Part shown: in pieces, positions 27,712 to 36,915 of the stretch
Layout of the letters: every line of letters begins with the position of its first letter
How positions within the stretch are numbered: the first letter of the stretch is position 1
Assembly (NCBI GenBank): GCA_963812195.1
Contig: CAWEUI010000023.1
Location: 170,187-234,186, forward strand
DNA length: 64,000 bases
Direction: 5' to 3'
Source of the DNA: ZC4RG30 sp963812195
GTDB taxonomy: Bacteria; Pseudomonadota; Gammaproteobacteria; Steroidobacterales; Steroidobacteraceae
Position numbers and translations under genes: made by a program
The notes under the pieces: generated by a model
What the model saw: the letters and a program-made list of their open reading frames with translations, nothing else
Told to the model about the DNA's origin: nothing
The model's database searches: none

Positions 27712-28200
27712 ATGAGTCGTTTGCATCGAATCGGTCTGGTGACCGCACTGGCAACACTTTCGGTGGTTGCCGGCGTGCAGGCTGCCACCGTGGCCGGCTC
27801 GGAAGCCGAGGCCAAGAAGGTCATCGAGGCACGCCAGGAAGTGTTCAAGGAAATCAAGAAACTCAATGATCCGATGGGCAAGATGCTGCGCCGCCAGGCC
27901 CCCATCGATCCGGGGCTGGTCGCCACCAATGCCGCGAAGATCCAGGAGCTGGCGGGCAAGATCCCGGAGCACTTCACCGTGGACACGCGCAAGTTCAAGG
28001 ACATCAAGACTGCCGCGATGGACGGCATCTGGAACAGCGAGGCCGACTTCAAGTCCAAGGCCGACGGGTTGGTCAAGGCCGCCGGTGAGGCGGTGCAAGC
28101 CGGCAAGAGTGGCGATGCGGGGGCGACCCAGAAGTCCCTGATCGGCATCGGCAAGGCCTGCGGCGCATGCCACGACTCGTACAAGGCCAAAATCGACTGA
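27712..28200 (+). CDS. Cytochrome c' (second of a tandem pair)
   Basis: 162 residues: signal peptide ending near GVQAA, helical body and C-terminal CGACH heme motif. It starts at ATG 27712 with GGGAGA upstream and lies 184 bases after the first copy, with a terminator between, so it probably has its own promoter. The downstream cytochrome b561-type protein is convergent and could be the membrane redox partner. NO binding is known for the family; it is not shown here. Confidence 0.88.
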   Translation: MSRLHRIGLVTALATLSVVAGVQAATVAGSEAEAKKVIEARQEVFKEIKKLNDPMGKMLRRQAPIDPGLVATNAAKIQELAGKIPEHFTVDTRKFKDIKTAAMDGIWNSEADFKSKADGLVKAAGEAVQAGKSGDAGATQKSLIGIGKACGACHDSYKAKID

Positions 28201-28230
28201 AGCGCGCGGGCGCACCGTGAGGCGCAAAAC

Positions 28231-28265
28231 AAAAGGCCGGAAGCGCCAGCTTCCGGCCTTTTTTC
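28231..28265 (+). terminator. Strong Rho-independent terminator
   Basis: Perfect stem AAAAGGCCGGAAGC / GCTTCCGGCCTTTT (28231-28244 and 28249-28262) with a GCCA loop and a T-run. The flanking A-run lets it act in both directions, serving the cytochrome c' gene and the convergent cytochrome b gene. Confidence 0.9.
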
Positions 28266-28289
28266 ATCTCTTCTTCTGAACCCTGCTCT

Positions 28290-29018
28290 TCAGTAGTCGA
28301 TGCTCGGCGGCGGCGGCGCCTGCGACAGGACCAGCCACACGATCCCCGCCGCGATCAGCGCCACGATCAGCGCCCTGAACAGATGCGACCCTTCGGCCTC
28401 CTCCCCGGGCGGCACATGCTCACCCGGCTTGTGGCCGTGGATCATCGGACCGACCAGGTTGTGCCCCTTGTAGAGCCGATAAAAGATGATCGCCAGCACG
28501 TGCAGCACAACCACCCACTGCAGAACCTCGAAATTCAGGTGGTGAAATTTCATCAGCGTGCCCGCCATGTCCGACGACACGGCCGCATGGTAGGGCGCCG
28601 GAAAGATGTCCGTGTTGTCGGCCAGGAACAGGCCGGTCACCGCCTGCGCTCCCACCATCAGCAGCATCAACACGACCACCACGGCGCCCGACGGGTTGTG
28701 GCCGGGAGTCGGCTTCGAATCGCGCTTGAGAAAGGACCTCATGTAGGTCAGGAACCTGCCCGGGCTGGGCAGAAAATTGGCAAAGCGCGCATGTCTGGGT
28801 CCCACGAATCCCCACATGACACGAAACAGGATCATGCCCAGGGCAAAGTAGCCCAGCCAGAAGTGCACTTCGGCATAGCCGTACTGCTGCCCCCGGAATT
28901 CCAGGAACTCCCCCTTGGAGCTCATTTCGGCGGTGTACCAGGATGCCAGCAACGACAGCACCAGGACCCAGTGGAAGATCCTCAGTGGCAGATCCCAAAC
29001 CAGACGCTTTTCCGTCAT
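28290..29018 (-). CDS. Cytochrome b561-type membrane protein
   Basis: 242 residues with four to five membrane helices and the di-heme cytochrome b layout: LRIFHWVLVLSLLASW, AEVHFWLGYFALGMILFRVMWGF, and FHHLNFEVLQWVVVLHVLAIIFYRLY carrying histidines for heme ligation. This family (hydrogenase/b561-type cytochrome b) often neighbours c-type cytochromes and passes quinol electrons to them. Here it converges with the cytochrome c' pair. An extra C-terminal helix is followed by a short proline-rich tail. Confidence 0.82.
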   Translation of the reverse strand: MTEKRLVWDLPLRIFHWVLVLSLLASWYTAEMSSKGEFLEFRGQQYGYAEVHFWLGYFALGMILFRVMWGFVGPRHARFANFLPSPGRFLTYMRSFLKRDSKPTPGHNPSGAVVVVLMLLMVGAQAVTGLFLADNTDIFPAPYHAAVSSDMAGTLMKFHHLNFEVLQWVVVLHVLAIIFYRLYKGHNLVGPMIHGHKPGEHVPPGEEAEGSHLFRALIVALIAAGIVWLVLSQAPPPPSIDY

Positions 29019-29060
29019 GAATGCCTTCCGCGAGCGGTAGTGACCAAAAACATGCAGATT

Positions 29061-30632
29061 CTAGCCGACACGCACGTCGAGCAGCACCGGTCCACTGGAA
29101 CCCAGTGCGGCGCGCAGCGCCGGCGCCAGTTCCGCCGCGGTGTCGATGCGTGAGGCCTGGCAGCCCTGGGCGCGCGCCAGTCCGGCGAAGTCCAGTTCGG
29201 GAAGTTCCACGCCGACGGGCCGCGTATTGCCAAGCCGGTTGCCGAACTGACGCAAAGCTTCATAGCGCCCGTTGTTGACGATGATGAAAGTGATCGGCAG
29301 GCGCAGTTGTGCCGCGCTCCACAGGCCCTGAATGGAATACATGGCCGAGCCGTCGCCCAGCAGCGCGATGACCCTTGCCTGCGGCCGGGCCAGCGCCACA
29401 CCCACTGCCGCCGGCAGTCCATGGCCCAGTCCGCCGCTGCTGCAGGTGTAGAAAGTCTCGGGCCGCAGGATCGGCAGATACTCGTGCATGGGCTCGCGCG
29501 AGCTGGGCGCTTCCTCCACGATGATGGATTCCGGTGAGCGCACATCGGCCAGCGTCTGCAACAACAGGCGGTCCGTCAGCGGGTCAGAGGCCTGCAGACG
29601 CGGCGCCGGCTGGCGCCCGGTCTGTACCGGACAGGCGCTGTCGCGTCCGCAGGCCAGCAGTTGCTGCAACCCCTCGCGGATACCGCCGACGATCGACTCG
29701 CCGGCAAGCGCCGTGGCGGCCATGGCCGGATCGTCGGTCAATTGATGGACCGCCAGGCCCTGCGGCAGATACGGACCCGTGCCAGGCGCGTGGTAGGTGA
29801 ACAGCGGCGCACCGATGGCCAGCAGCAGGTCGTGGCCGTCCAGGCGCTTGTGGATCTCTTCGCGGAACGCCGGCAGAAACCCGGCAAACAGCCGGTGATC
29901 CTCCGGGAAGGATGCGCGCCCGATCAACGGACTGACCCAGACCAGCGCGCCGTGCATCTCGGCAAGCGCCACCACCTCCTTCCAGCCCTGATTGCGATCC
30001 ACCGCGGCGCCGACCACGAATACCGGGCGCCTGCTCGCCCCAAGCTGCCGACCCAGCGCCGCGAGCGCGGCCTGGTCGGCGCGCTGGGCGCCGACGACTG
30101 TGTGTGGTTCCAGCTCCTCGGCCGGCTCGTCCCAATCGTCACTGGGAATGGACACGAAGACCGGTCCGCACGGTGGTTGCATCGCGACGTGCCAGGCACG
30201 GCGCAATGCGCGCGGCACGTCCGCTGCCCGCGCCGGCTCGATGCTCCACTTCACGTAGGGCTGCGGCAGCTCCGTGGCGCGCTCGGAGAACAGGAACGGA
30301 TCCAGCTGCAACAGCGACCGGGCCTGCTGTCCGGCGGTGATCACCAGCGGCGTGCGATTGCGCCATGCGGTGAATATGTTGCCCATCGCATGGCCCACGC
30401 CCACGGCCGAATGCAGATTCACCAGCGCCGCGCTGCGAGTGGCCTGGGCATAGCCATCGGCCATGCCGACCGCCACCGACTCCTGCAATCCCAGCACGTA
30501 CTGGAAGTCGGCGGGAAAATCCCGCAGGAATGCCAGTTCGGTGGAACCCGGATTGCCGAATATGCGCTGCATGCCAAGGGTGCGCAGCAGCTCGAAGGTC
30601 ACTTCCCGTACTGTCGCCACCTCGCCCCCCAT
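29061..30632 (-). CDS. mdlC: Benzoylformate decarboxylase-like ThDP enzyme
   Basis: 523 residues, ThDP-dependent. It matches the benzoylformate decarboxylase group in the diagnostic residues: Ser30 (FGNPGSTELAFL), cofactor Glu51 (LQESVAVG), His74 (NLHSAVG) and the later His in FTYHAPGTGPY; the ThDP motif is GDGSAMYS...NNGRYEALRQF. It would decarboxylate phenylglyoxylate or a related 2-keto acid. ATG at 30632 chosen; a GTG at 30620 just after GGCGAG is an alternative. A longer overlapping reading frame continues upstream but is antisense to glcB. Divergent from glcB-glcG. Confidence 0.8.
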   Translation of the reverse strand: MGGEVATVREVTFELLRTLGMQRIFGNPGSTELAFLRDFPADFQYVLGLQESVAVGMADGYAQATRSAALVNLHSAVGVGHAMGNIFTAWRNRTPLVITAGQQARSLLQLDPFLFSERATELPQPYVKWSIEPARAADVPRALRRAWHVAMQPPCGPVFVSIPSDDWDEPAEELEPHTVVGAQRADQAALAALGRQLGASRRPVFVVGAAVDRNQGWKEVVALAEMHGALVWVSPLIGRASFPEDHRLFAGFLPAFREEIHKRLDGHDLLLAIGAPLFTYHAPGTGPYLPQGLAVHQLTDDPAMAATALAGESIVGGIREGLQQLLACGRDSACPVQTGRQPAPRLQASDPLTDRLLLQTLADVRSPESIIVEEAPSSREPMHEYLPILRPETFYTCSSGGLGHGLPAAVGVALARPQARVIALLGDGSAMYSIQGLWSAAQLRLPITFIIVNNGRYEALRQFGNRLGNTRPVGVELPELDFAGLARAQGCQASRIDTAAELAPALRAALGSSGPVLLDVRVG

Positions 30633-30686
30633 GATGCGCCGATCCGATAGAATGCTGCGGATTCTAGGGCTTTTGGATGAGTTGTC

Positions 30687-32864
30687 GTGAGCAAGACCAT
30701 TGAACCGGGCCAGGTGGCCATTGGCCGCCTGGGCATCGACGCCGCTTTGCATGCTTTCGTGGAGCATGAGGCCCTGCCCGACACGGGCGTGGATGGCGCC
30801 GCATTCTGGTCGGGTTTCGAGGCCCTCATCGCGGATCTGACGCCGCGCAATCGCGCGCTGTTGCAGCAGCGCGACCATCTGCAGGCCGCCATCGACGGCT
30901 GGTGGCGCGAACACAAGGGCCAGCGCTTCGACGTGCGGGCCCATACCGAATTCCTGCGCAGCATCGGATACCTCGAGGACGAACCGGCGGATGTGCATAT
31001 CGACACCGCCAATGTGGATGCCGAGATCGCCACAATCGCCGGTCCCCAGCTCGTCGTGCCGGTGGACAACGCCCGCTATGCGCTCAATGCCGCCAATGCA
31101 CGCTGGGTCAGCCTTTACGACGCGCTGTATGGCACGGATGCCATCCTGCCGGTGGACCCTGCCGCCAGGGGCTACGACGCGGCGCGCGGCGCCCGCGTCA
31201 TTGCCTATTGCCGCGCCCTGCTCGACCAGATCGCACCCCTGGCACAGGGCAGCCACAGCGATGCGGTGGCCTATGCCATCGAACAGGGGCAGCTCAGCGT
31301 CAGCCTGAGCGGTGGCCGCAAGAGCGGGTTGCGCGACCCGTCGCATTACGTGGGCTGGTGCGGCACGCCGGCCGAGCCCACCACCGTGCTGCTCAAGAAC
31401 AACGGCCTGCATGTGGAAATCGTCGTCGATCGCGCGCATCGCATCGGCAGCACGGACCCTGCCGGCGTGGCCGATGTCGTCGTCGAGGCGGCGATCACCA
31501 CCATCCAGGATTGCGAGGACTCGGTCTCCGCGGTCGATGCACAGGACAAGGTCGGTGTGTATCGCAACTGGCTGGGCCTGATGAAGGGCACTCTGGAGGC
31601 GCGCTTCAGCAAGGGCGGCACCACGGTAGCGCGCAAGCTCAGCGATGATCGGCGCTATACCGACCCGCTCGGGCGCGAGCTGACGTTGCCGGGTCGCAGC
31701 TTGATGCTGGTGCGCAACGTGGGCCACCACATGCTCACGGACGCCGTGAAGTTCAATGGCGAGCCGATCTACGAAACGATGCTCGACGCCGCCGTGACGC
31801 TGGCCATCGCACTGCATGACATCAAGGGCCGACATCGCAACAGCCGCACCGGCTCGATCTACGTCGTCAAACCCAAGATGCACGGCCCCGCGGAAGTGGC
31901 GTTTGCCGACGAGCTGTTCAATCGCGTCGAGGACCTGCTGGGCCTGGCGCGTCATACCGTGAAGATGGGCGTGATGGACGAGGAGCGGCGCACCAGCGCG
32001 AACCTGGCCGCATGCATCGGCGCCGCGCGTCATCGCATCGTGTTCATCAATACCGGATTCCTCGATCGTACCGGCGACGAGATCCACACCTGCATGGAAG
32101 CCGGCCCGGTGCTGCCCAAGGAAGCGGTCAAGACCCAGCCGTGGATCATCGACTACGAGAAGCGCAACGTGCAGATCGGCCTGGCGGCCGGCTTTGCCGG
32201 ACATGCGCAGATCGGCAAGGGAATGTGGGCCATCCCGGACCGGATGGCCGACATGCTGCGCGCCAAGATCGCGCACCCGGAGGCCGGCGCGAATACCGCG
32301 TGGGTACCCTCCCCGACCGCTGCCGCGCTGCACGTGCTGCACTACCACCGCGTGAACGTAGCCGCCGTGCAGGCCAGGCTTGCCGGCGACCCGACGCCGG
32401 GCACGGACAACCTCTTGACGCCCCCGCTGGCCGATACCCTGCCCTCGCCCGAGGACATCCAGCGCGAACTGGACAACAACATCCAGGGAATCCTGGGCTA
32501 CGTGGTGCGCTGGATCGAACAGGGCGTGGGCTGCTCCAAGGTGCCGGACATCCAGGATGTCGGATTGATGGAGGACCGCGCCACGCTGCGCATCTCCAGT
32601 CAGCATGTGGCCAACTGGCTCTACCACGGCGTGTGCAGCGCCGAACAGGTCCGCGCAACGCTCCAGCGCATGGCCGCCATAGTGGACAAGCAGAACGCGG
32701 GCGATCCGCACTATCGCCCCATGGCACCCGACCCGGCCGGCAGCGTGGCATTCGCGGCCGCAACGGATCTGATCTTCAAGGGCCGCGAGCAGCCCAACGG
32801 CTACACCGAATTCATCCTGCACAGCCGCCGGCGCGAATTCAAACAGCGCCACGGCGGCGCGTGA
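30687..32864 (+). CDS. glcB: Malate synthase G
   Basis: 725 residues, the usual length of the monomeric malate synthase G (about 723). Condenses glyoxylate and acetyl-CoA to malate. Family blocks: NARWVSLYDALYGTDAI, TTIQDCEDSVSAVDAQDKV, GRSLMLVRNVGHHM, SIYVVKPKMHGPAEVAFA, GVMDEERRTSANLAACI, RIVFINTGFLDRTGDEIHT. GTG start 54 bases from the divergent mdlC start. Followed 19 bases later by glcG, which suggests a small glycolate/glyoxylate operon. Confidence 0.95.
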   Translation: MSKTIEPGQVAIGRLGIDAALHAFVEHEALPDTGVDGAAFWSGFEALIADLTPRNRALLQQRDHLQAAIDGWWREHKGQRFDVRAHTEFLRSIGYLEDEPADVHIDTANVDAEIATIAGPQLVVPVDNARYALNAANARWVSLYDALYGTDAILPVDPAARGYDAARGARVIAYCRALLDQIAPLAQGSHSDAVAYAIEQGQLSVSLSGGRKSGLRDPSHYVGWCGTPAEPTTVLLKNNGLHVEIVVDRAHRIGSTDPAGVADVVVEAAITTIQDCEDSVSAVDAQDKVGVYRNWLGLMKGTLEARFSKGGTTVARKLSDDRRYTDPLGRELTLPGRSLMLVRNVGHHMLTDAVKFNGEPIYETMLDAAVTLAIALHDIKGRHRNSRTGSIYVVKPKMHGPAEVAFADELFNRVEDLLGLARHTVKMGVMDEERRTSANLAACIGAARHRIVFINTGFLDRTGDEIHTCMEAGPVLPKEAVKTQPWIIDYEKRNVQIGLAAGFAGHAQIGKGMWAIPDRMADMLRAKIAHPEAGANTAWVPSPTAAALHVLHYHRVNVAAVQARLAGDPTPGTDNLLTPPLADTLPSPEDIQRELDNNIQGILGYVVRWIEQGVGCSKVPDIQDVGLMEDRATLRISSQHVANWLYHGVCSAEQVRATLQRMAAIVDKQNAGDPHYRPMAPDPAGSVAFAAATDLIFKGREQPNGYTEFILHSRRREFKQRHGGA

Positions 32865-32883
32865 TCCACTGCGAGGACCGACC

Positions 32884-33291
32884 ATGCTGACTTCCAAGAC
32901 CCTGTCCCTGTCCGACGCCAAGCGAATCGCGGCGGCCGCGTCCGCGAAAGCCGTGACCGAAGGCTGGACCGTCGTGATTGCCATTCACGATCACGGCGGC
33001 AATCTCATCTATCTGGAGCGGGCCGATGGCACCCAGCTCGGGTCCATCCAGGTGGCACAGGAGAAGTCCCGTACGGCACTACGCTTCAAGCGGCCCACCA
33101 AGGCGCTGGAGGAAGCCGTGCTGTCCGGTCGGGTACACATGATGTCCCTTCCCGGCATCACTTCCGTGGAAGGCGGACTGCCACTGGTTGTCGATGGCGA
33201 AATCGTCGGCAGCATCGGTGTCTCCGGCGTGCAGTCCAGTCAGGATGGCCAGGTCGCCGCCGCCGGCGCCGCAGTGCTCGCGGAACTCTGA
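32884..33291 (+). CDS. glcG: GlcG/HbpS family protein
   Basis: 135 residues, one GlcG/HbpS (DUF336) domain: ITSVEGGLPLVVDGEIVGSIGVSGVQSSQDGQVAAAG is the characteristic C-terminal stretch. Members are found in glycolate operons and some bind heme; the actual role is not settled. Adjacent to glcB on the same strand. Confidence 0.85.
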   Translation: MLTSKTLSLSDAKRIAAAASAKAVTEGWTVVIAIHDHGGNLIYLERADGTQLGSIQVAQEKSRTALRFKRPTKALEEAVLSGRVHMMSLPGITSVEGGLPLVVDGEIVGSIGVSGVQSSQDGQVAAAGAAVLAEL

Positions 33292-33445
33292 ACCGCGGGC
33301 AAGCCTCACAGCTTGCCTTCAGGTTCCATTGCGATGACGTCTGCGTCCGCGCATTTTCAATGCCGGAGCAATGGTCGAGCTGGTTGAGCGGCGTTGCATG
33401 GCGGCGCACAATGCACTCAGAGCTGACCGAGGCCAGGGGGGTCTC

Positions 33446-36013
33446 ATGAACCGCAATGTTCGCCGTTTCTTTCACCTGGGCGTGATCCTTGGTGCGATTC
33501 CTGTCTACGCGCTGGCACAGGAAACCGTCGTCAAAGCCGATGACGTCACACTGGAGGAAGTCGTCGTCACGGCGCAGAAGCGCCAGGAGTCGCTGCGCGA
33601 CGTACCGCTCTCCGTGGAGGCCGTATCAGGCGTGAAGATGCGCGATGCGGGCATCGTGCGACTGGACGACCTGAAGGCATACGTGCCGAACCTGCAGATG
33701 AGCGAGACCGGCATCGCCGACAACATCTACATCCGCGGCATCGGCTCCGGACTGAACCAGGGCTTCGAGCAATCCGTAAGCATGTACCAGGACGGCGTGT
33801 ATCACGGCCGCAGTCACCAGTCGCGCATGCCATTCCTGGACCTGGCGCGGGTCGAAGTGCTGCGCGGCCCGCAACCCATCCTGTTCGGCAAGAACGCGGT
33901 CGCCGGCGCAGTGAGCATGATCGCCAACCAGCCGACCCGCAATTTCGAAACCTCGGCCCGCATCTCGCGCGATTTCTCGAACGATGAAACCATCGCCGAG
34001 GGCACGGTCTCCGGCCCGCTCGGCGAATCGCTGCGCGGGCGCCTGGCCGGCTTCTACCGCAAGTCCGATGGCTATATCGACAACCTCACGCTGAACAGGA
34101 ACGAGCCCAAGCATCACGACATCGGCGCGCGCATGATCCTGGCCGGCGGCGACAGCTCCTCGCTCAACGGCAATCTGCGCGTGGAGATGGGCAACTTCGA
34201 CACCAAAGGGCGCCAGGTCGAGATCTTCGGCGAAACGCCCGTTGCGGCGCCCGGCCTGCCCTGGACCGGAGCCACCTACAGCCAGGCGCTGAACCTGCTG
34301 ACCGGCAACACCATCCCGGGGCTGCTGAACAACACGCTCGATGGCATGCGCTCGGCCACCAACGAGAACTTCAGCACCAATCGCTTCCGCGAGGCGGCAC
34401 TGACGCTGAACTATCCGCTGGCCGGCGGCACCGAGCTGACCTCGATTTCCGCATTCAGCCGGTACCGGCTCAACGAAGGCTGCGACTGTGACTTCGTCGC
34501 CGCGCCACTGATCACGGCCGGCATCCGCGAGAACTACAACCAGTACAGCGAGGAGCTGCGCTTCGCCTCGCCCGCCGAGGCGCGGCTGCAGTGGATCGGC
34601 GGCCTGTACGTGCAGAAGTACACGCTGGACGAGAGTGACTTCCTGCATCTGCCGACCGCCGCCGAGGAAGGCGACCTGCCGGTGCCGATGGGCAGCCTGG
34701 TGCCGACGCTGATTGCCGGCAACCCTGCCTCGGTTGGCGCCGTGGCGGGAGCATTGACGCAGGCCGGGCATCCGGCGTGCGCGGGCGGACCCACGGCCGG
34801 CACCTGCCAGCAGGCTGCGGCGGCGTACATCCAGGGCCTTTTCACCGGCGCCTCCAACCCGCGGGACTTCACCCAGGACAGCATGATGTATTCGGTGTTC
34901 CTGCAGGGCACCTGGAAATTCAACGACAAGTGGCGCGCCTCGCTCGGCGCCCGCGTCAACCACGAAAAGAAGGACGGCAGCCGCCACGCCTGGCTCACCG
35001 ACGCCAGCGGCGCCACGATTCCCGCCTACGACCCGGCCAATCCGGCCACGTATCTGCCCAACATCCTGTTCAATTCGGTGCTGGGCATCGTCCAGCACGA
35101 CATCAGCGGCTCGCGCAAGGAAACCAACGTCTCGCCGCTGCTGAACCTGCAGTACCACCCCAGCGATCGTTCCATGGGATACGTGTCGATTTCCCGCGGT
35201 TACAAGTCCGGTGGCTTCGATGCGCGTTCGAACAAGCCCACGGTCATGCCGCCGGGCCTCAGTGGCGCACCGGGCACCTTCGAGTTCAAGGATGAACGCG
35301 CCACGACCTACGAGGTCGGCATGAAGACCGAGGCTGCCAGCGGACGCGCCGATGCCAGCATCGACTTCTTCTACACGGACTACAAGAACCTGCAGACCAG
35401 CGCCTTCGACGGACGCATCGGCTTCAATGTCGGTAACGGCAGTGCCGAAGTGCGCGGCATGGAGTTCGAGGGCCGCTGGCGGCCAATCAGCTCACTGGTA
35501 CTGAAGGCCTCCATGGCGGCACTGGACTTCAAGTGGAAGAAGTACAACGGGCAGTGCTACTACGATCTGTCCGTGGCCACCGGCGGCCTGGGCAACGCGG
35601 TGGACGACCAGGGCAATCCCATCCCCGGCAACTGCGGCTACTCCGGCAAGGACAACCAGTTCGCGCCACACTTCACGGGCGTGCTGTCGGCCGAACACAC
35701 CGCGCATCTGGGCGGCGGGCTGGCACTGACCACCACGCTGGACGTCGTCCATTCCAGCAGTTACCTGGAGTCCCTGAACCTGGACCCCAGGCTGCGGCAG
35801 AAGGCCTTCACCAAGCTCAATGCGCGTGTGGGTCTGGGCGATGACTATGGGCACTGGCAGGTTGCCGTAGTGGGCAAGAACCTGACGGACAAGCGCACGG
35901 TTGCCTTTGCGGCCGATGCACCGCTGGCCCAGGCGCTGTTCAGCGCGCGCAGCTACTATGGCTTCGTGGATCCACCGCGCAGCATCGCCGTGGAGCTGCA
36001 GGTACGGTATTGA
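33446..36013 (+). CDS. TonB-dependent outer-membrane receptor
   Basis: 855 residues: signal peptide, TonB-box segment LEEVVVTAQKRQESLRDVPLSV, plug domain (IYIRGIGSG, DGVYHGRSHQSRMPFLDLARVEVLRGPQPILFGKNAVAGAVSM) and a 22-strand-type barrel ending ELQVRY with the C-terminal aromatic signal. This plug variety is typical of Steroidobacter/Sphingomonas-type TonB receptors, often for complex organic compounds, not siderophores. ATG at 33446 after CAGGGGGG; the frame is open to 33371. No adjacent substrate-specific genes settle the ligand. Confidence 0.92.
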   Translation: MNRNVRRFFHLGVILGAIPVYALAQETVVKADDVTLEEVVVTAQKRQESLRDVPLSVEAVSGVKMRDAGIVRLDDLKAYVPNLQMSETGIADNIYIRGIGSGLNQGFEQSVSMYQDGVYHGRSHQSRMPFLDLARVEVLRGPQPILFGKNAVAGAVSMIANQPTRNFETSARISRDFSNDETIAEGTVSGPLGESLRGRLAGFYRKSDGYIDNLTLNRNEPKHHDIGARMILAGGDSSSLNGNLRVEMGNFDTKGRQVEIFGETPVAAPGLPWTGATYSQALNLLTGNTIPGLLNNTLDGMRSATNENFSTNRFREAALTLNYPLAGGTELTSISAFSRYRLNEGCDCDFVAAPLITAGIRENYNQYSEELRFASPAEARLQWIGGLYVQKYTLDESDFLHLPTAAEEGDLPVPMGSLVPTLIAGNPASVGAVAGALTQAGHPACAGGPTAGTCQQAAAAYIQGLFTGASNPRDFTQDSMMYSVFLQGTWKFNDKWRASLGARVNHEKKDGSRHAWLTDASGATIPAYDPANPATYLPNILFNSVLGIVQHDISGSRKETNVSPLLNLQYHPSDRSMGYVSISRGYKSGGFDARSNKPTVMPPGLSGAPGTFEFKDERATTYEVGMKTEAASGRADASIDFFYTDYKNLQTSAFDGRIGFNVGNGSAEVRGMEFEGRWRPISSLVLKASMAALDFKWKKYNGQCYYDLSVATGGLGNAVDDQGNPIPGNCGYSGKDNQFAPHFTGVLSAEHTAHLGGGLALTTTLDVVHSSSYLESLNLDPRLRQKAFTKLNARVGLGDDYGHWQVAVVGKNLTDKRTVAFAADAPLAQALFSARSYYGFVDPPRSIAVELQVRY

Positions 36014-36014
36014 A

Positions 36015-36041
36015 GCGGCGCCTGCCCGGCATCAGCGCCGC
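36015..36041. terminator. GC-rich inverted repeat after the TonB receptor gene
   Basis: GCGGCGC (36015-36021) and GCGCCGC (36035-36041), perfect 7-base arms, 13-base loop, one base after the receptor stop and overlapping the stop of the convergent small gene. No T-run. Confidence 0.45.
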
Positions 36042-36256
36042 AAACGCAGCCTGGCGCCGGTGATGTCGTCCTCGAATTCGCTGTCGCTGATGCGGTTGAG
36101 CCGCTCGCCGGTGGTGAGGTCGAAGCGCCGGTTGATCTCGACCGGCTGGGGCTCGCCCGAGCGCCGCTCGTAGGTAATCCGCTCCAGGATCTCGCAGGGC
36201 TTGCCTTCCGCGGTGAGCGCGGGATGGCGGATGATCTGCTCGCTGTACGGGTGCAT
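36032..36256 (-). CDS. Small conserved hypothetical protein (74 aa)
   Basis: 74 residues (YSEQIIRHPALTAEGKPCEI, ERITYERRSGEPQPVEINRR, DLTTGERLNRISDSEFEDDI). No signal or membrane segment; it looks like a small beta-rich domain. It lies between tRNA-Pro and the convergent TonB receptor. I do not recognise a family; the codon pattern and lack of stops in GC-rich sequence make it plausible but not certain. Confidence 0.5.
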   Translation of the reverse strand: MHPYSEQIIRHPALTAEGKPCEILERITYERRSGEPQPVEINRRFDLTTGERLNRISDSEFEDDITGARLRLRR

Positions 36257-36275
36257 CTGGCGTCAGACATCAAAA

Positions 36276-36353
<78 letters not shown>

Positions 36354-36407
36354 ACCGTAGGGAGGGCGCATGATACCCTCTGACCACGACAAAGGGGGAA
36401 CCGCAAA

Positions 36408-36911
36408 ATGGCTGACCGACGCGACTTCATGATCTCGGGAGCCGGCGCGGCGCTGGCCGGGCTCGCGGCCGGCACGGCTTCCGGGGCGACACCGGGGACC
36501 GTCATGACACGCGAGCGCTATCTGCAATACGTCCAGTGGTTCAACGCCAATGACCCGCGCTTCCTGGAGTTCTATCACCCGGACGTGGTGCTGGAACTGG
36601 GTAATGCCACCCTGCACGGCGCGCAGGCCATCCATGACTTCTACGCCGAGGTGAAGGCGCATATCCACGAGAAGGTGGAGGTGACGCACTACGTGGCCGA
36701 CGCCACCGGCATCGGCGCCGAGCTGCCCACCGAGTTCCGGGTGTACAAGGACTGGCCGGAACCGAACTACTTTCACCGGCCCCTGAAGGCCGGCGAGGTG
36801 TTCCGGGTGATCAGCTTCGGCCTTTACTGGATCGACAACGGGCTGTTCCGCCAGATCAAGGCGGCGCGCTACAAGCTCGTCAACGACTGGCGGATGGAAG
36901 CCCCGGCCTGA
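36408..36911 (+). CDS. Tat-exported NTF2/SnoaL-like protein
   Basis: 167 residues with a twin-arginine signal (RRDFMISGAGAALAGLAAG) followed by an NTF2-like alpha+beta domain (YVQWFNANDPRFLEFYHPDVVLEL, IHDFYAEVKAHI). SnoaL-type domains include polyketide cyclases, isomerases and hydrolases; no catalytic residues are certain. Export in folded form suggests periplasmic function. Convergent with the lipoprotein-cytochrome gene. Confidence 0.7.
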   Translation: MADRRDFMISGAGAALAGLAAGTASGATPGTVMTRERYLQYVQWFNANDPRFLEFYHPDVVLELGNATLHGAQAIHDFYAEVKAHIHEKVEVTHYVADATGIGAELPTEFRVYKDWPEPNYFHRPLKAGEVFRVISFGLYWIDNGLFRQIKAARYKLVNDWRMEAPA

Positions 36912-36915
36912 TCGA

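Noticed and set aside
30633..32984. Long minus-strand open frame continuing the mdlC frame for about 780 codons opposite glcB
   Set aside because: It is antisense to a full-length malate synthase G; the translation is low-complexity and unlike any family. High GC keeps the antisense frame open.
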